A stretch of DNA of 28,234 nucleotides from an uncultured Lachnospiraceae bacterium (GTDB taxonomy: Bacteria; Bacillota; Clostridia; Lachnospirales; Lachnospiraceae). The stretch lies in contig CAJUOO010000044.1 of the NCBI GenBank assembly GCA_910588535.1, positions 1 through 28,234 on the forward strand, in the 5' to 3' direction. The notes beneath the pieces were generated by a model, which saw nothing but the letters and a program-made list of their open reading frames with translations, was not told where the DNA came from and did no database searches. Made by a program: the position numbers and the translations under genes. This document shows, piece after piece, positions 1 to 8,898 of the stretch (within the stretch, counting starts at the first letter, position 1; the number at the start of each line of letters is the position of its first letter).

Positions 1-178
1 GTCTGCTGTTTTCCTCAAGGAACCTATTGAAAAACGTCGGTACTTAGCGAGGTTTCTGACGAGCTTAGTACCCGTTACGTTTTTCACTAAGCGAGAGCGG
101 GGTGACGGAGGAAAACAGCAGACTGGCTATACGGACCTCTTCCGAAAATGATAAAAATCTTATCTTACAAGATGTTAT
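1..178 (+). repeat. Structured dispersed repeat, copy R1 (subtype A), cut by window start
   Basis: Bases 1-16 pair perfectly with 108-123 as the closing stem. The right arm continues into GGCTATAC, so the left arm must continue upstream of the window. Inside, TGAAAAACG (28-36) pairs with CGTTTTTCA (78-86). GTACT-T-AGC (40-48) pairs with GCT-T-AGTAC (63-71) with one T-T mismatch. GC-GAGA-GC (91-98) is a GNRA hairpin. The tail 124-178 ends in a block (about 156-178) shared with copies R2 and R4. A frame opening at GTG 102 runs through the right arm into the tail and stops after about 28 codons; whether it is translated is unknown. Confidence 0.8.
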
Positions 179-193
179 GCTCTTTTGATATAT

Positions 194-247
194 AAAAAAG
201 TCAGATTTTAGAAGCAATTAAGTCTTGCTCTAAAATCTGACTTTTTT
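194..247 (-). terminator. Intrinsic terminator of the surface-protein gene
   Basis: The arms 194-212 and 229-247 are perfectly complementary over 19 bp around a 16-nt loop, with A-tract/T-tract ends. It lies 8 bp past the stop codon of the 256-4593 gene. The T-run is at either end depending on strand, so it could also stop transcription arriving from repeat R1 on the plus strand. Confidence 0.9.
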
Positions 248-255
248 AATATTCT

Positions 256-3200
256 TTACTTATGTTGTGGGGAGTTTTCATCCCATGCTCCACTTTCATC
301 TACATACCAGCCATCTGGTGTATAACATTCTGCATACATTCTGCCCAGCATACCATCAGAAATAGGATTAAAGTAATACCATCTTCCATCAATCAACTGC
401 CAGCCAGTTTTCATGCCACTGTTAATATCAATATAAAACCATCCCTGATATCCAGCATCCAAATGCCACCCATGCTCTGCATAGCCATCCGTATTAAAAG
501 CGTACCATGCACCATTAATTTTTTCCCATTTGTAAATTTGCTCTCCATTCTCTGCAAGCTGCCCGCAGGGCCATGTGCCATCTGCATATTCCAGCCACCA
601 TTTTCCATCACTCTGCTTCCACTCAGAATAATCATTGCCATTCCCTGTCACAATTCCATTGAACATGCTAATATATCCCTTGACAGGATCTTTATAATCT
701 GTCTTATCTGTATTGTCAGATGGCTCATTAACATTTGTGAAAGAATTATTCTGTGTACGATCTTCGCTGTCATCCTCCGTGTAACTATTATTGGAATCCT
801 GATCTGAATCATCTGGCTGACTGCCACCCGGCTTATTATTTCCATTTTCTAATTTTGGAATTGTAACTGTCTCCACATCATTACAAAGAGAACATACTCT
901 ATGTTTCTTGCCCTCTCTCGTAGAAGTAGCTGCAATATCAATGATCCACGCACCGTAAGAATGTGCCTTTTTCGGAGTACTGATCTGCTCCTCAAGAATA
1001 GTGTTACATACAGAACAGTATTTTCCCTCTGTCTTTCCTTCCTCTGTACAGGTGGACTCTATTGCAGGGATACTTGCTATGGTATGCTCCACGGTGGAAA
1101 TTTCCTCTGTATAAGAATCCCCACATTCAGAACATGTGTAGGTCTTTATCCCATTCTCCGTGCAAGTAGGTTCCTTGGTTATTACTGTTACATAATTATG
1201 TATATGCTCCCCTGACGCTGTGATAGACAGAGTTCCTTCTTTCTCTATAATAGTATAATTCGGATGAGTCTTATCAAGCAAACGAATTAAAATCTTATAA
1301 CTTCCCTCTTTTGTATTATCTGGTGTTTCCTGATAGGCCATCTGAACTGCACCCAAATCCTCGCCATCTATCGGCTCATAGGCTTCCTCAAATGTATAAT
1401 CCACCAAGAGCTGAGGATTGCTGAGATCCGGCACTTCTTCTCCTACTGGAATAGATTTATTCAACGCACATATATGAACCTCTTTTGGAGTAATTTCAAA
1501 ATTAGAGGTCTCCTCACCAATAAAGGACTCATTCTCCACATAGACGGTGACAGAATAGCTTCCGGCATCTTTTGGCGCTTCCACTAATTCCTGCTGCTCC
1601 ACAAGATCATAATAACTAACTGTATAAGAAATCCCATCCTCAAGTGAAGTGCTCCACTCACCATATGGTTTTCCATTGTAGATCCTATCCGGTGAAGTGA
1701 GGTTAAGTGGTATATTTTCCTTATCTGTCACAATAATTGTCACTATAACCGTCAAAGGAAAATAATTTTCCAGTGTCACAAGAATCGGCACGGTCTCCGT
1801 TCCAGCCTGCTCCGCCTGATAAGTTAATACACCATCTGAAATTCCTAGATTGCTAATAACCGTATTATCAAATTGTGTTTTTCCTAATTGATAATCCAAC
1901 ACCTTACTTGACAGTTCTGCAGGAATTACATCAGAAATAGAAAAGCTTTGTGCTGTCTGCGGCTTTGCAAAAACAGAGACTGCTATCTGTTCTGGTGCTT
2001 TCGCTGGAATAATTGTTACACTTGGATTTACCAAGATAGAATTTAGCACATTCGGCAACTGATACCACTTTGAATCCTCCTCATTGAGAGACCAAGAAAG
2101 AATCTTTGCATTGGTGTAAGTCCCTGCCTCTGCACTCACCAGCTCTGCTTTTCCTGTAAGGAAAAAGGTATGCTCACCAGTTGTTAAAGAAATAATATCT
2201 GTTGTATTCCTAGTACCATCATAAGTAAAATCCTTCAATACAACACTCTTTATATCATCTGCCTGAATCTTCTGCTTTTCCAATGTCACAGAGACGGAGG
2301 AAAGGCTTTGAGAAGGATTCAATGCATCTGTTCCGCCAAATTCAGCAAAAACCTCCGATGTTCCTATAGGAATTTTTCTGTCCTCTGTGCGATAAATAAG
2401 AATTGCCTGCCCATTCGAATTAACAGGCGCCGTCCCTAAAAGCTCCTTGCCACAATAGAAATCTACTGTATCGGGAAGTGCCATTCTTGCAAGCTGTGCA
2501 CCCTCTGGAACCGCCTTGCAGACAAAACGAATGGTATCTCCATAGACAGCCTGAACAACATCCACATTCCCTGTTCCCATGGCAGCAGTCAAATATACAT
2601 CCGACTCATTTTTAACAATCTTATACTGCGCTGTAATCTCACCGCTATAATTTCCAATACCAATAATTTTGGCGGTAGCCGTACCCACATCTACATTATT
2701 CTCGTAAGAAACACAATAATCCTGATTTAATGTCAAAGAGTCACCTGTAGAATTGCTAATCACATTCACAGACGGACAGATCGCATATCCTGTATACGCC
2801 TGATCAGCAATAGTCTGCACTGAGGCATCATCATTAATATTGGTTACACTTCCGCCTGCTTCTGAGGAATTATAAAAATAAACCTGAAATTCTCCTATCT
2901 TAAATCTATCTAAATTCTTTACATCCGTAATTGTAGATGACTCTTTTATATAGTCATCTGTAACAACAGAATAAAATCGGAAGGTATACTCTCCAGTTTT
3001 TGACTCAGCATCTGCAGTAAAATAATATCTATTAGGCTCTTGCTCAGAATATATAAATGATACAGAATTTCCCCAGTCAAATTTATCATCATGTGAAGAA
3101 TCTTCGCTTAAATATTCTGTTTTTATACGCAATACATTGGATGCCTCAAACACATTATCTAGTGCATCCTGAAAATTGATCGTATTTCCCTCCGTGTCTT

Positions 3201-4593
3201 TCCAAAGAATCTTGCAATATATTGATGGATCTGGAATTGCGTCTACATCACCCGTTATAATTTTCGCCAAATCGATTGCCGCTGGCACTTGAGAAATCTC
3301 AACACCACCGATCTCTATGTTTTCGACCTCCGCATAATCTTTATAGATAGACCATGCACCTGACATATATTGTATTTTATACCCATCTTCTACATACTTT
3401 TCTGGTATTACAAAATTCTCACTCTCTGCCTCTCTGCCAGCGATAATATACTCTTTTCCAACAATGGGAGCACCGGGTATACTTCTGTTTCCTGTCTGAA
3501 AAATTGTCATTCCTTCTACTGTTCCCTGAATTGTTATAGAGCCTTCTCTATCCAGAACAAGCTTTCCCGCAGTACCGATATCTGTGCCCAAATCACCGAC
3601 AAAATCCCCTGTAATCGTCACATTCACAAGCTCGCTGAGATCCAGACATGCATTTTCCTGTACATTAACAGTGTGAAATCGATCTGTCTGCGGCATAAGA
3701 GTGGCATTATTCAGCTGAACCATTCCCACCCCATCTATGATTGCCCTAGAAACGGTACAGTCTGTCATCCTCAATGTCGTCGCATCATTTCCAACAAAGC
3801 TAGTCGCATAGGCATGGTTAAAAATCGATTTTCCATTTCCATTCAAATAGATTTCTGCAGAAGTATTACTATCTGTATAAATACTTCCCCTCACCGTCAC
3901 TGGATTATCTAATTTTAACACTGCATCTCCTGTATAGGAGACATTCTGATCCTTTCCTGAGCCATGTCCCATATAAATATCCTGAAACATGGTTTTTGAA
4001 TTTGAATTTATTATCGTCAGTGAGGCGTTCGATCCCACCGAAGCGCCCGGAAAGCCACCAGCTAAAACACTTGGAAGCAATTCTTTTTCTGTACCTCCTA
4101 GAGGTCCGAATGATCCATCTCCTCCATCCAGATATGTGCTAACATTATCAAGAGTCAAGCTATGCCCTGCCAAAAAGATCTCTCTGTGAGGAACACTGCC
4201 CAAGGCATTTGAGGATTCAAACAATAATTCAAGGTTCTTAATTGTCACATTATCTCCCTCAAGCTGAATGGGACAACGACAATTTAATATACTTCCCACT
4301 CTTCCCTCAATGATCGTTCCTGCTGGTATCTTTGCAGGCAACATCCTTCCACTTGCATCTGCTTCTGCTCCTATTGTTATAAGACCACTTACTATAATAT
4401 GTGGAATTCCATTTTCCAGTGCCTCCATAAACTGCTTTGGGGTAGTGACTGTAACACTAGATTCCCCGTACAAGACAGAGCTAGAAGCACCAAGCAGTGG
4501 CGAAGCTGCCAACACTGGTGGTATCTGCGCAAATAATAGGGAAGCAGAGAGTATAATACTCAGTAATTGTTTCCTTCTTAACCTTAAATTCAT
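256..4593 (-). CDS. Giant secreted cell-wall-binding surface protein with beta-helix and Ig/MBG-like modules
   Basis: 1445 residues. Residues 1-30 form a signal peptide (basic RLRRK, hydrophobic core, VLAA end). About 45-380 look like a right-handed parallel beta-helix: short Asn/Gly-rich strands such as NVTIKNLEL and SLTIINSNS. From about 430 to 1130 there are several beta-sandwich modules of the MBG/Ig-like kind, recognisable by phrases such as AYTGYAICPSV, NVDVGTATAKI and RIYNGKPYGEW. Residues 1130-1250 hold three repeats with CSEC, CSVC and CSLC pairs; the third has lost its first cysteine. An acidic Ser/Asn/Asp linker (1251-1321) leads to cell-wall-binding repeats (1322-1445) with GAWYAF, QGWFYI and GRWYYF. 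An AGGAG site sits 6 nt before ATG. It is probably a surface adhesin or glycan-binding protein. No catalytic residues were recognised, so lyase activity is not claimed. Confidence 0.85.
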   Translation of the reverse strand: MNLRLRRKQLLSIILSASLLFAQIPPVLAASPLLGASSSVLYGESSVTVTTPKQFMEALENGIPHIIVSGLITIGAEADASGRMLPAKIPAGTIIEGRVGSILNCRCPIQLEGDNVTIKNLELLFESSNALGSVPHREIFLAGHSLTLDNVSTYLDGGDGSFGPLGGTEKELLPSVLAGGFPGASVGSNASLTIINSNSKTMFQDIYMGHGSGKDQNVSYTGDAVLKLDNPVTVRGSIYTDSNTSAEIYLNGNGKSIFNHAYATSFVGNDATTLRMTDCTVSRAIIDGVGMVQLNNATLMPQTDRFHTVNVQENACLDLSELVNVTITGDFVGDLGTDIGTAGKLVLDREGSITIQGTVEGMTIFQTGNRSIPGAPIVGKEYIIAGREAESENFVIPEKYVEDGYKIQYMSGAWSIYKDYAEVENIEIGGVEISQVPAAIDLAKIITGDVDAIPDPSIYCKILWKDTEGNTINFQDALDNVFEASNVLRIKTEYLSEDSSHDDKFDWGNSVSFIYSEQEPNRYYFTADAESKTGEYTFRFYSVVTDDYIKESSTITDVKNLDRFKIGEFQVYFYNSSEAGGSVTNINDDASVQTIADQAYTGYAICPSVNVISNSTGDSLTLNQDYCVSYENNVDVGTATAKIIGIGNYSGEITAQYKIVKNESDVYLTAAMGTGNVDVVQAVYGDTIRFVCKAVPEGAQLARMALPDTVDFYCGKELLGTAPVNSNGQAILIYRTEDRKIPIGTSEVFAEFGGTDALNPSQSLSSVSVTLEKQKIQADDIKSVVLKDFTYDGTRNTTDIISLTTGEHTFFLTGKAELVSAEAGTYTNAKILSWSLNEEDSKWYQLPNVLNSILVNPSVTIIPAKAPEQIAVSVFAKPQTAQSFSISDVIPAELSSKVLDYQLGKTQFDNTVISNLGISDGVLTYQAEQAGTETVPILVTLENYFPLTVIVTIIVTDKENIPLNLTSPDRIYNGKPYGEWSTSLEDGISYTVSYYDLVEQQELVEAPKDAGSYSVTVYVENESFIGEETSNFEITPKEVHICALNKSIPVGEEVPDLSNPQLLVDYTFEEAYEPIDGEDLGAVQMAYQETPDNTKEGSYKILIRLLDKTHPNYTIIEKEGTLSITASGEHIHNYVTVITKEPTCTENGIKTYTCSECGDSYTEEISTVEHTIASIPAIESTCTEEGKTEGKYCSVCNTILEEQISTPKKAHSYGAWIIDIAATSTREGKKHRVCSLCNDVETVTIPKLENGNNKPGGSQPDDSDQDSNNSYTEDDSEDRTQNNSFTNVNEPSDNTDKTDYKDPVKGYISMFNGIVTGNGNDYSEWKQSDGKWWLEYADGTWPCGQLAENGEQIYKWEKINGAWYAFNTDGYAEHGWHLDAGYQGWFYIDINSGMKTGWQLIDGRWYYFNPISDGMLGRMYAECYTPDGWYVDESGAWDENSPQHK

Positions 4594-4934
4594 TCAATTC
4601 TCCTTTCTAAAACGGACTCTTTGTCTAGGCTTATCGTATCATAGAAAAAGAAAATTGTATATCTTTATTTTTTTATTATCTTAAAAAAGCCTTAATATGA
4701 CGCCCGAAACCCTACAAACCCAAACATCAGCACACAGTATTGAGTTGGAGTGATAGGTGAATCCTCACAGATCATGAAAAATCAAGTACTTCATCGTTTA
4801 TAGGATAATTCAAGAGAACACGTGCACCTATGATATTTGACAAGTTCTGATTTTTCTGCTGTGAGATTGCTTTTGAAATACTTTCTGTATATTTCACGAA
4901 AAGAGAATCTGGTTGAAATTCATGTTGAATTATG
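4594..4934. other. Intergenic region upstream of the surface-protein gene
   Basis: A/T-rich leader of the minus-strand surface-protein gene. A TATGAT-like -10 can be read on the minus strand near 4637, but I find no convincing -35 at the right distance. From about 4772 it overlaps a weak minus-strand reading frame described separately. Confidence 0.4.
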
Positions 4935-5014
4935 ATAACTTCTTGTAGGATAAGTTTTCTTTTACTATTTTTGAAAGAGGCCCGTATAGCCAGTCTGCTG
5001 TTTTCCTCCGTCAC
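4772..5014 (-). other. Weak 80-codon frame fused to repeat R2; probable gene remnant
   Basis: The frame begins at a GTG inside the repeat core and reads VTEENSRLAIRASF through the right stem arm and tail, then about 50 residues of unrepeated sequence ending NYPINDEVLDFS. The first part is matched in frame by repeats R1 and R4 (LAIRTS...LILQ), including a 3-nt in-frame length difference, which hints at past coding. There is no independent ribosome binding site, and the remainder resembles nothing I recognise. It could be a decayed gene whose 5' end was replaced by the repeat. Confidence 0.25.
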
Positions 5015-5085
5015 CCCGCTTGCGCTTAGTGAAAAACGTAACAGATACTAAGCTCGTGAAAAAACTCGCTACAAGCCACGAAGTT
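4935..5085 (-). repeat. Structured repeat, copy R2 (subtype A), 5' half decayed or chimeric
   Basis: Read on the minus strand, the 3' half is intact. It has the closing-stem right arm (4984-5008), the GC-GCAA-GC hairpin (5018-5025), the CGTTTTTCA arm and the tail to 4935, and is nearly identical to R4. The 5' half (about 5062-5100) diverges: a TCAAAAAC-like arm and GTAGCGAG remain, but the left closing arm is missing. It forms the minus half of a divergent pair with R3. Confidence 0.75.
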
Positions 5086-5122
5086 TTTGACCTTCGCTTC
5101 TATTCATAGAGCATCTAATTTT

Positions 5123-5378
5123 CTTAAAAGGGACAACAGAAATAATTTATCAATCCTATTCAAGCAGAATTACAACGTGTTTTGCCTTACTGATAAAATA
5201 GTCCAGCAAACTGCCTGTGGTTCTCAAGGAACCTATTGAAAAACGCCGGCGGTTAGCGAGGTAGTTTCGAGCTTACCATCCGTTGCGTTTTTCACTAAGC
5301 GCAAGCGGGGTGACGGAGGACCACAGGCAGTTTGCTGGACGGAGCTTTCCAGAAAATGATACAACAGATTTAAAACAA
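5123..5378 (+). repeat. Structured repeat, copy R3 (subtype B)
   Basis: The closing stem is 5201-5221 with 5320-5340, 21 bp without mismatch. Inside are TGAAAAACG with CGTTTTTCA, an inner CGGT-T-AGC/GCT-T-ACC stem and GC-GCAA-GC (5299-5306). Homology to copy R5 extends upstream to 5123 and downstream to about 5378. The left flank is open in one frame (KQNYNVFCLTDKIVQ) and stops at TGA 5237 inside the element. A second frame from GTG 5310 (VTEDHRQFAGRSFPENDTTD) runs 50 codons to TAA 5460-5462. Confidence 0.85.
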
Positions 5379-5490
5379 ACATTAATTCCGTTTTTGAGAA
5401 TATCTGATTTGATTAATAGAATGGATGCAGGCTCAAAATTGTCATGGCAACTTTTGTATTAACGGGACTTTCGATTACAAAATAATTACA

Positions 5491-5586
5491 GGAGCTGTCA
5501 CAATAAGAGTTGCTTATACAAGATACAGTATAAAATATAGTATTATCTTACAATCGCTTGTATCTATTTTCTTATTGTGACAGCCC
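5491..5586. mobile_element. Small MITE-like palindromic element
   Basis: A 96-bp segment with near-perfect terminal inverted repeats: GCTGTCACAATAAGA (5494-5508) and its complement (5570-5584), 15 bp, with GG at the outer ends. The interior is A/T-rich and itself partly palindromic (ATACAAG near 5516 against CTTGTAT near 5557). There is no coding capacity. Ends of the form GGGCTGTCACA resemble insertion-sequence termini, so a non-autonomous element is likely. I could not define a target-site duplication. It lies just past the GH43 stop, so it may also act as that gene's 3' hairpin. Confidence 0.6.
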
Positions 5587-5619
5587 TAAAGTAAATCATT
5601 GGACAGACTATATAGAATA

Positions 5620-7218
5620 TTATCTGTAGTACTCTACATTATGTATCACGGCATATCCCTTGCTTTCTTTGTTCACAGATGCACAGAATACACCATTTTT
5701 CACTCCAACCCAACGACCGGGAACTGCATGCATCTCCCCCGCCATCTGATAGTTATGTTCATCTACACTGTATTCGATCGTCACCTGATCGAGAGGAAAC
5801 TCTTTCTCACTCGGATTTAGATCCTGTTTTCCAATCTGTTTTACTGTATATCTTACACAGATCTCTTGTGCCTGTGCCAATTCTATCTCAGGCAGCTTTT
5901 TCTCCGTCTCTTCTGTTGTATCAGGAAGTATTTTCCCATATTTTTGTACCCCTTCTATGTAGAATGGCACAAGCTTATCCCCATTTCGTCTGAATGTGAT
6001 AAGCCCATACTTCACACCCATGGATATCACACCTGCCTCATCTTTCTCTGTAAGATGTGTAAGATCCATCTTTGTGACGCAGGTAAATTCAGGAGCAGGC
6101 CACTTCTGCAAGAGCAGATTCGGCATATCGCCATAAACAGTATTTTTGTGCATCGCATATAGTCTTAAACTTTCTGCAGCCAGCTCATACCATCCTTCCT
6201 TCTGATTTCCATTCCACTGCCACTGCAGTCCCAGCTTATTTCCTGTAAAATTATCTGAGGTCGCAGGTTCACATCGCTCTATATGCACCTCACCTACATC
6301 AGGCTTCTTATATTCTAGAACCGGCTCTCCATAGTCATTCCCTTCCTTCGCAACTCCTATAACCGGCCAATCCTCCTTCCAGCTCATAGGCTGCAGATGT
6401 GTAATGCGCCCCGCCGCATAAACATCCTGAAAATGAATAAACCAGTCCTCACCCGTCACCGTGTCCACCCACGCTCCCTGATGAGGGCCGTTTACCGGGC
6501 TATCTCCCTGACGCATCACAATCTTATACTCATATGGGCCAAAAACATTTCTAGAGCGCAGTACTGTCTGCCAGCCGATCTTCACACCTCCTGCCGGCGC
6601 AAAAATATAGTACCAGCCATTTCTCTTATACATCTTGGGTCCCTCAATCGTCTCCTGACCATTCTCATTTCCATCAAATATCTTGACCTCCTCGCCGATC
6701 AGGCCCATTCCATCAGGCTGCATTTCTACCATGTGAAGGACACTCTTATAACCAATGCGGCTCTTTGCCACTCCTGCGACCAAATATGCTCTTCCATCCT
6801 CGTCCCAAAATGGGCAGGGATCGATCCAGCCCGCGCCGGGTCTAATATTCACAGGCTTTGACCATGTGCCAAATGGATCGGTCGTCGTGCTCATATAGAT
6901 CCCCTCATCTGGCATAGGAAAACATACATAATAGATCCCCTTGTGATATCTGATTGCGGGAGCCCACACCCCACATCCATGTGTAGGCTGGTCGTAGCGA
7001 GCTTCCGGGATCTCATGAATAATATAATTTACCACCTTCCAGTTTACCAGATCCTTTGAGTGAAGAAGCGGGAGTCCCGGAGCATTGCTAAAGCTGGAAG
7101 CAATCATAAAATAATCCTCCCCCACACGAATTGCATCTGGATCAGAGTAGTCTGCATAGAGAATTGGATTGCGATAATTTCCATCCCCCAAATCAGAATT
7201 CCATATATTGCTTGACAT
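5620..7218 (-). CDS. GH43 family glycoside hydrolase (beta-xylosidase / alpha-L-arabinofuranosidase type)
   Basis: 532 residues with no signal peptide, so probably cytoplasmic and acting on imported oligosaccharides. The five-bladed propeller is marked by NPIL followed by YSDPDAIRVGEDY. By GH43 family knowledge, D26 is the expected base, D133 (GWIDPCPFWDEDG) the pKa modulator and E192 (ETIEGPKMYKRNGWYY) the acid; H246 in NGPHQGAW is also typical. A C-terminal beta-sandwich (about 330-532) resembles the concanavalin-like domain of the xylosidase/arabinofuranosidase branch. The exact substrate, xylan- or arabinan-derived, cannot be read from the sequence. It has a GGAAGG site before ATG and is divergent from an AraC regulator, its likely controller. 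Confidence 0.9.
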   Translation of the reverse strand: MSSNIWNSDLGDGNYRNPILYADYSDPDAIRVGEDYFMIASSFSNAPGLPLLHSKDLVNWKVVNYIIHEIPEARYDQPTHGCGVWAPAIRYHKGIYYVCFPMPDEGIYMSTTTDPFGTWSKPVNIRPGAGWIDPCPFWDEDGRAYLVAGVAKSRIGYKSVLHMVEMQPDGMGLIGEEVKIFDGNENGQETIEGPKMYKRNGWYYIFAPAGGVKIGWQTVLRSRNVFGPYEYKIVMRQGDSPVNGPHQGAWVDTVTGEDWFIHFQDVYAAGRITHLQPMSWKEDWPVIGVAKEGNDYGEPVLEYKKPDVGEVHIERCEPATSDNFTGNKLGLQWQWNGNQKEGWYELAAESLRLYAMHKNTVYGDMPNLLLQKWPAPEFTCVTKMDLTHLTEKDEAGVISMGVKYGLITFRRNGDKLVPFYIEGVQKYGKILPDTTEETEKKLPEIELAQAQEICVRYTVKQIGKQDLNPSEKEFPLDQVTIEYSVDEHNYQMAGEMHAVPGRWVGVKNGVFCASVNKESKGYAVIHNVEYYR

Positions 7219-7253
7219 ATTGTATTACCTTCCTTTCTCAATAATCTATATGT

Positions 7254-7283
7254 ATTGTACCTCACCTTTGCCATTCCCTTCAA
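7254..7283 (-). promoter_or_regulatory. Probable promoter of the GH43 gene
   Basis: On the minus strand, TTGAAG (7278-7283) is followed after 18 nt by TACAAT (7254-7259), about 35 nt before the start codon. It lies back-to-back with the regulator promoter in the 155-bp divergent region, the natural place for an AraC-type binding site. Confidence 0.5.
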
Positions 7284-7313
7284 TGCCATATCAATAGTTT
7301 CATCTGCCAAATA

Positions 7314-7341
7314 TTGCGCTTTCTCTTTTAGATGGTATAAT
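7314..7341 (+). promoter_or_regulatory. Probable promoter of the AraC-family regulator
   Basis: A perfect TATAAT (7336-7341) sits 16 nt after a weak TTGCGC (7314-7319). The -10 lies 32 nt before ATG. The poor -35 would fit activator dependence, which is inference. Confidence 0.5.
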
Positions 7342-7373
7342 AAAAGAAATCATACACCGGAGGAAATTCGCGC

Positions 7374-8141
7374 ATGTTCTATCAAAACAGACAGGACTAT
7401 CTTTTTGTCAAGATGACATATAATAACAGCTTTCTTGCTCATATACACTGTCAGGCAGAAATTTTCTATGTACTTGACGGTGCTGTGAAAGTGACAATAG
7501 CCAACCAAACACAGCTTCTAAAAAAAGGAATGTTATCCATCGCATTCCCCAACGTCGTACATAAAACTTACACGCCAGAACATTCCTCCGCCATATTAAT
7601 TATCGTTCACCCTAATTTTCTTCCTGACTTTTCATATGAATTATGTAAACACTTACCACAACAACCATTTATCAGTCATATCCAAAATAGTGACCAATTT
7701 TCAAAACTTATGTATCACCTCTTAGAAAATACAGAAAAAAATACAGATATCCGTGTCTCCAAAGGATATCTGTATCTAATACTCTCTGCTATTATATCTG
7801 AAATCAAGCTTGTAAGGCAGGAAACTATTCCCTCCGACATCTGTCAGGATATCATAAACTATCTCAATCAGCATTTTACAGAGGAGCTACATCTGTCACA
7901 TCTCGCCAATGCTCTCGGATACAGCAAATACCATATCTCACATATCTTCAAAAGCAAATTTGGCTGCTCCTACAATACTTATCTCAAGCGGCTTCGCTCA
8001 GAGTATGCGATGGGCCTGCTTACTCATTCCGACATGACTGTCACGGAGATCTGTTTTTCCAGTGGTTTTAGCAGCCTGCGCTCTTTTTACCGGACATTTC
8101 ATGAAATATATGGCTCAGCTCCCCGTTCTATAAAGAGATAG
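7374..8141 (+). CDS. AraC-family transcriptional regulator with cupin sensor domain
   Basis: 255 residues. The N-terminal half carries a cupin-like ligand domain (HIHCQAEIFYVLDG, then a PNVVHKT-like strand). The C-terminal ~100 residues carry the paired helix-turn-helix of AraC proteins: LSHLANALGYSKYHISHIFK, then VTEICFSSGFSSLRSFYRTF ending YGSAPRSIKR. GGAGG is well placed before ATG. It is divergent from the GH43 gene 155 bp away, so it very likely senses a sugar and controls that gene. Its stop is followed after a single base by the stop of the convergent PepSY gene, leaving no room for a separate terminator. Confidence 0.9.
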   Translation: MFYQNRQDYLFVKMTYNNSFLAHIHCQAEIFYVLDGAVKVTIANQTQLLKKGMLSIAFPNVVHKTYTPEHSSAILIIVHPNFLPDFSYELCKHLPQQPFISHIQNSDQFSKLMYHLLENTEKNTDIRVSKGYLYLILSAIISEIKLVRQETIPSDICQDIINYLNQHFTEELHLSHLANALGYSKYHISHIFKSKFGCSYNTYLKRLRSEYAMGLLTHSDMTVTEICFSSGFSSLRSFYRTFHEIYGSAPRSIKR

Positions 8142-8142
8142 T

Positions 8143-8898
8143 CTAATCAATATCCCAATCCAAAACCATGCCGGTCGCCGCATCTATCTCAAATTCATAC
8201 TTTAAGCCACTATAATAAAATTCTCCTTCATAGATCAGCCGTCCATCCTCATAATCTGTCTCAAGCTCTCCCCAGATCACATTCTTTGCGGCAAGCCCTG
8301 CTGCCTTAAGTGCAGCCGTTTTTATTTCCTCAAACTGCTTTTCCATGGCCTGATAAGCTGCGTATTTCTCTGCATCATACTCCCACTCTGTCACAACGCC
8401 AGCACCATCAATATCATACCAATACCATTTTCCATCAGCAGTATAGAACTCTAGCTCATAGACAAGTCTATTGTCTTCATAATCCATCTCTTCCTTCACA
8501 AAAGTAATATTTTCTGCTGTCTGCCCAACATGCGTAATCGCGGTTGCTTTTGCCTGTTCGAGAGTGATATTGGTCTGATCTTTCTGTTCATTTCCTGTAT
8601 AAGCAAATTTCTTCTCCCAATCGATCTTGAGAATCTGTCCGTCTGTCGCATTGATCTCATAGCCATATTCCTGATAATCCTTTGTCAGAAATTCCACCTC
8701 GTAGATCAGCCTGCCATCCTCATACTCTGTCTTTGCCTTCACAAGAGAAGCATCCGTCTCCTTTACTCCCGCGTGCTCTAATGCGATCTCCTTTGCCCTC
8801 TCCACCGTCATCTGATCTGCAGATACATTCAAAGTCATCATCATAAGAAGCGCTCCTGCTGCCATTCCAATCCCTGCTATCGTAAACCTTTTCTTCAT
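8143..8898 (-). CDS. Exported triple-PepSY-domain protein
   Basis: 251 residues. An N-terminal signal sequence (MKKRFTIAGIGMAAGALLMM...VSA) is followed by three tandem PepSY-like units, each with the phrase YEDxRLxYExEF: about residues 30-93, 107-170 and 185-251. PepSY units are found in extracytoplasmic proteins thought to modulate peptidases or sensor kinases. A strong GGAGGAG site precedes ATG. It is transcribed away from a two-component system whose third gene encodes another PepSY protein, so the two are probably co-regulated. No lipobox cysteine is present, unlike the lipoprotein at 11257. The ligand or partner is unknown. Confidence 0.85.
   Translation of the reverse strand: MKKRFTIAGIGMAAGALLMMMTLNVSADQMTVERAKEIALEHAGVKETDASLVKAKTEYEDGRLIYEVEFLTKDYQEYGYEINATDGQILKIDWEKKFAYTGNEQKDQTNITLEQAKATAITHVGQTAENITFVKEEMDYEDNRLVYELEFYTADGKWYWYDIDGAGVVTEWEYDAEKYAAYQAMEKQFEEIKTAALKAAGLAAKNVIWGELETDYEDGRLIYEGEFYYSGLKYEFEIDAATGMVLDWDID

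Noticed and set aside
262..1215. Plus-strand frames opposite the 3' end of the surface-protein gene
   Set aside because: Cys/Ile-rich shadow translations of a gene with clear domains on the other strand.
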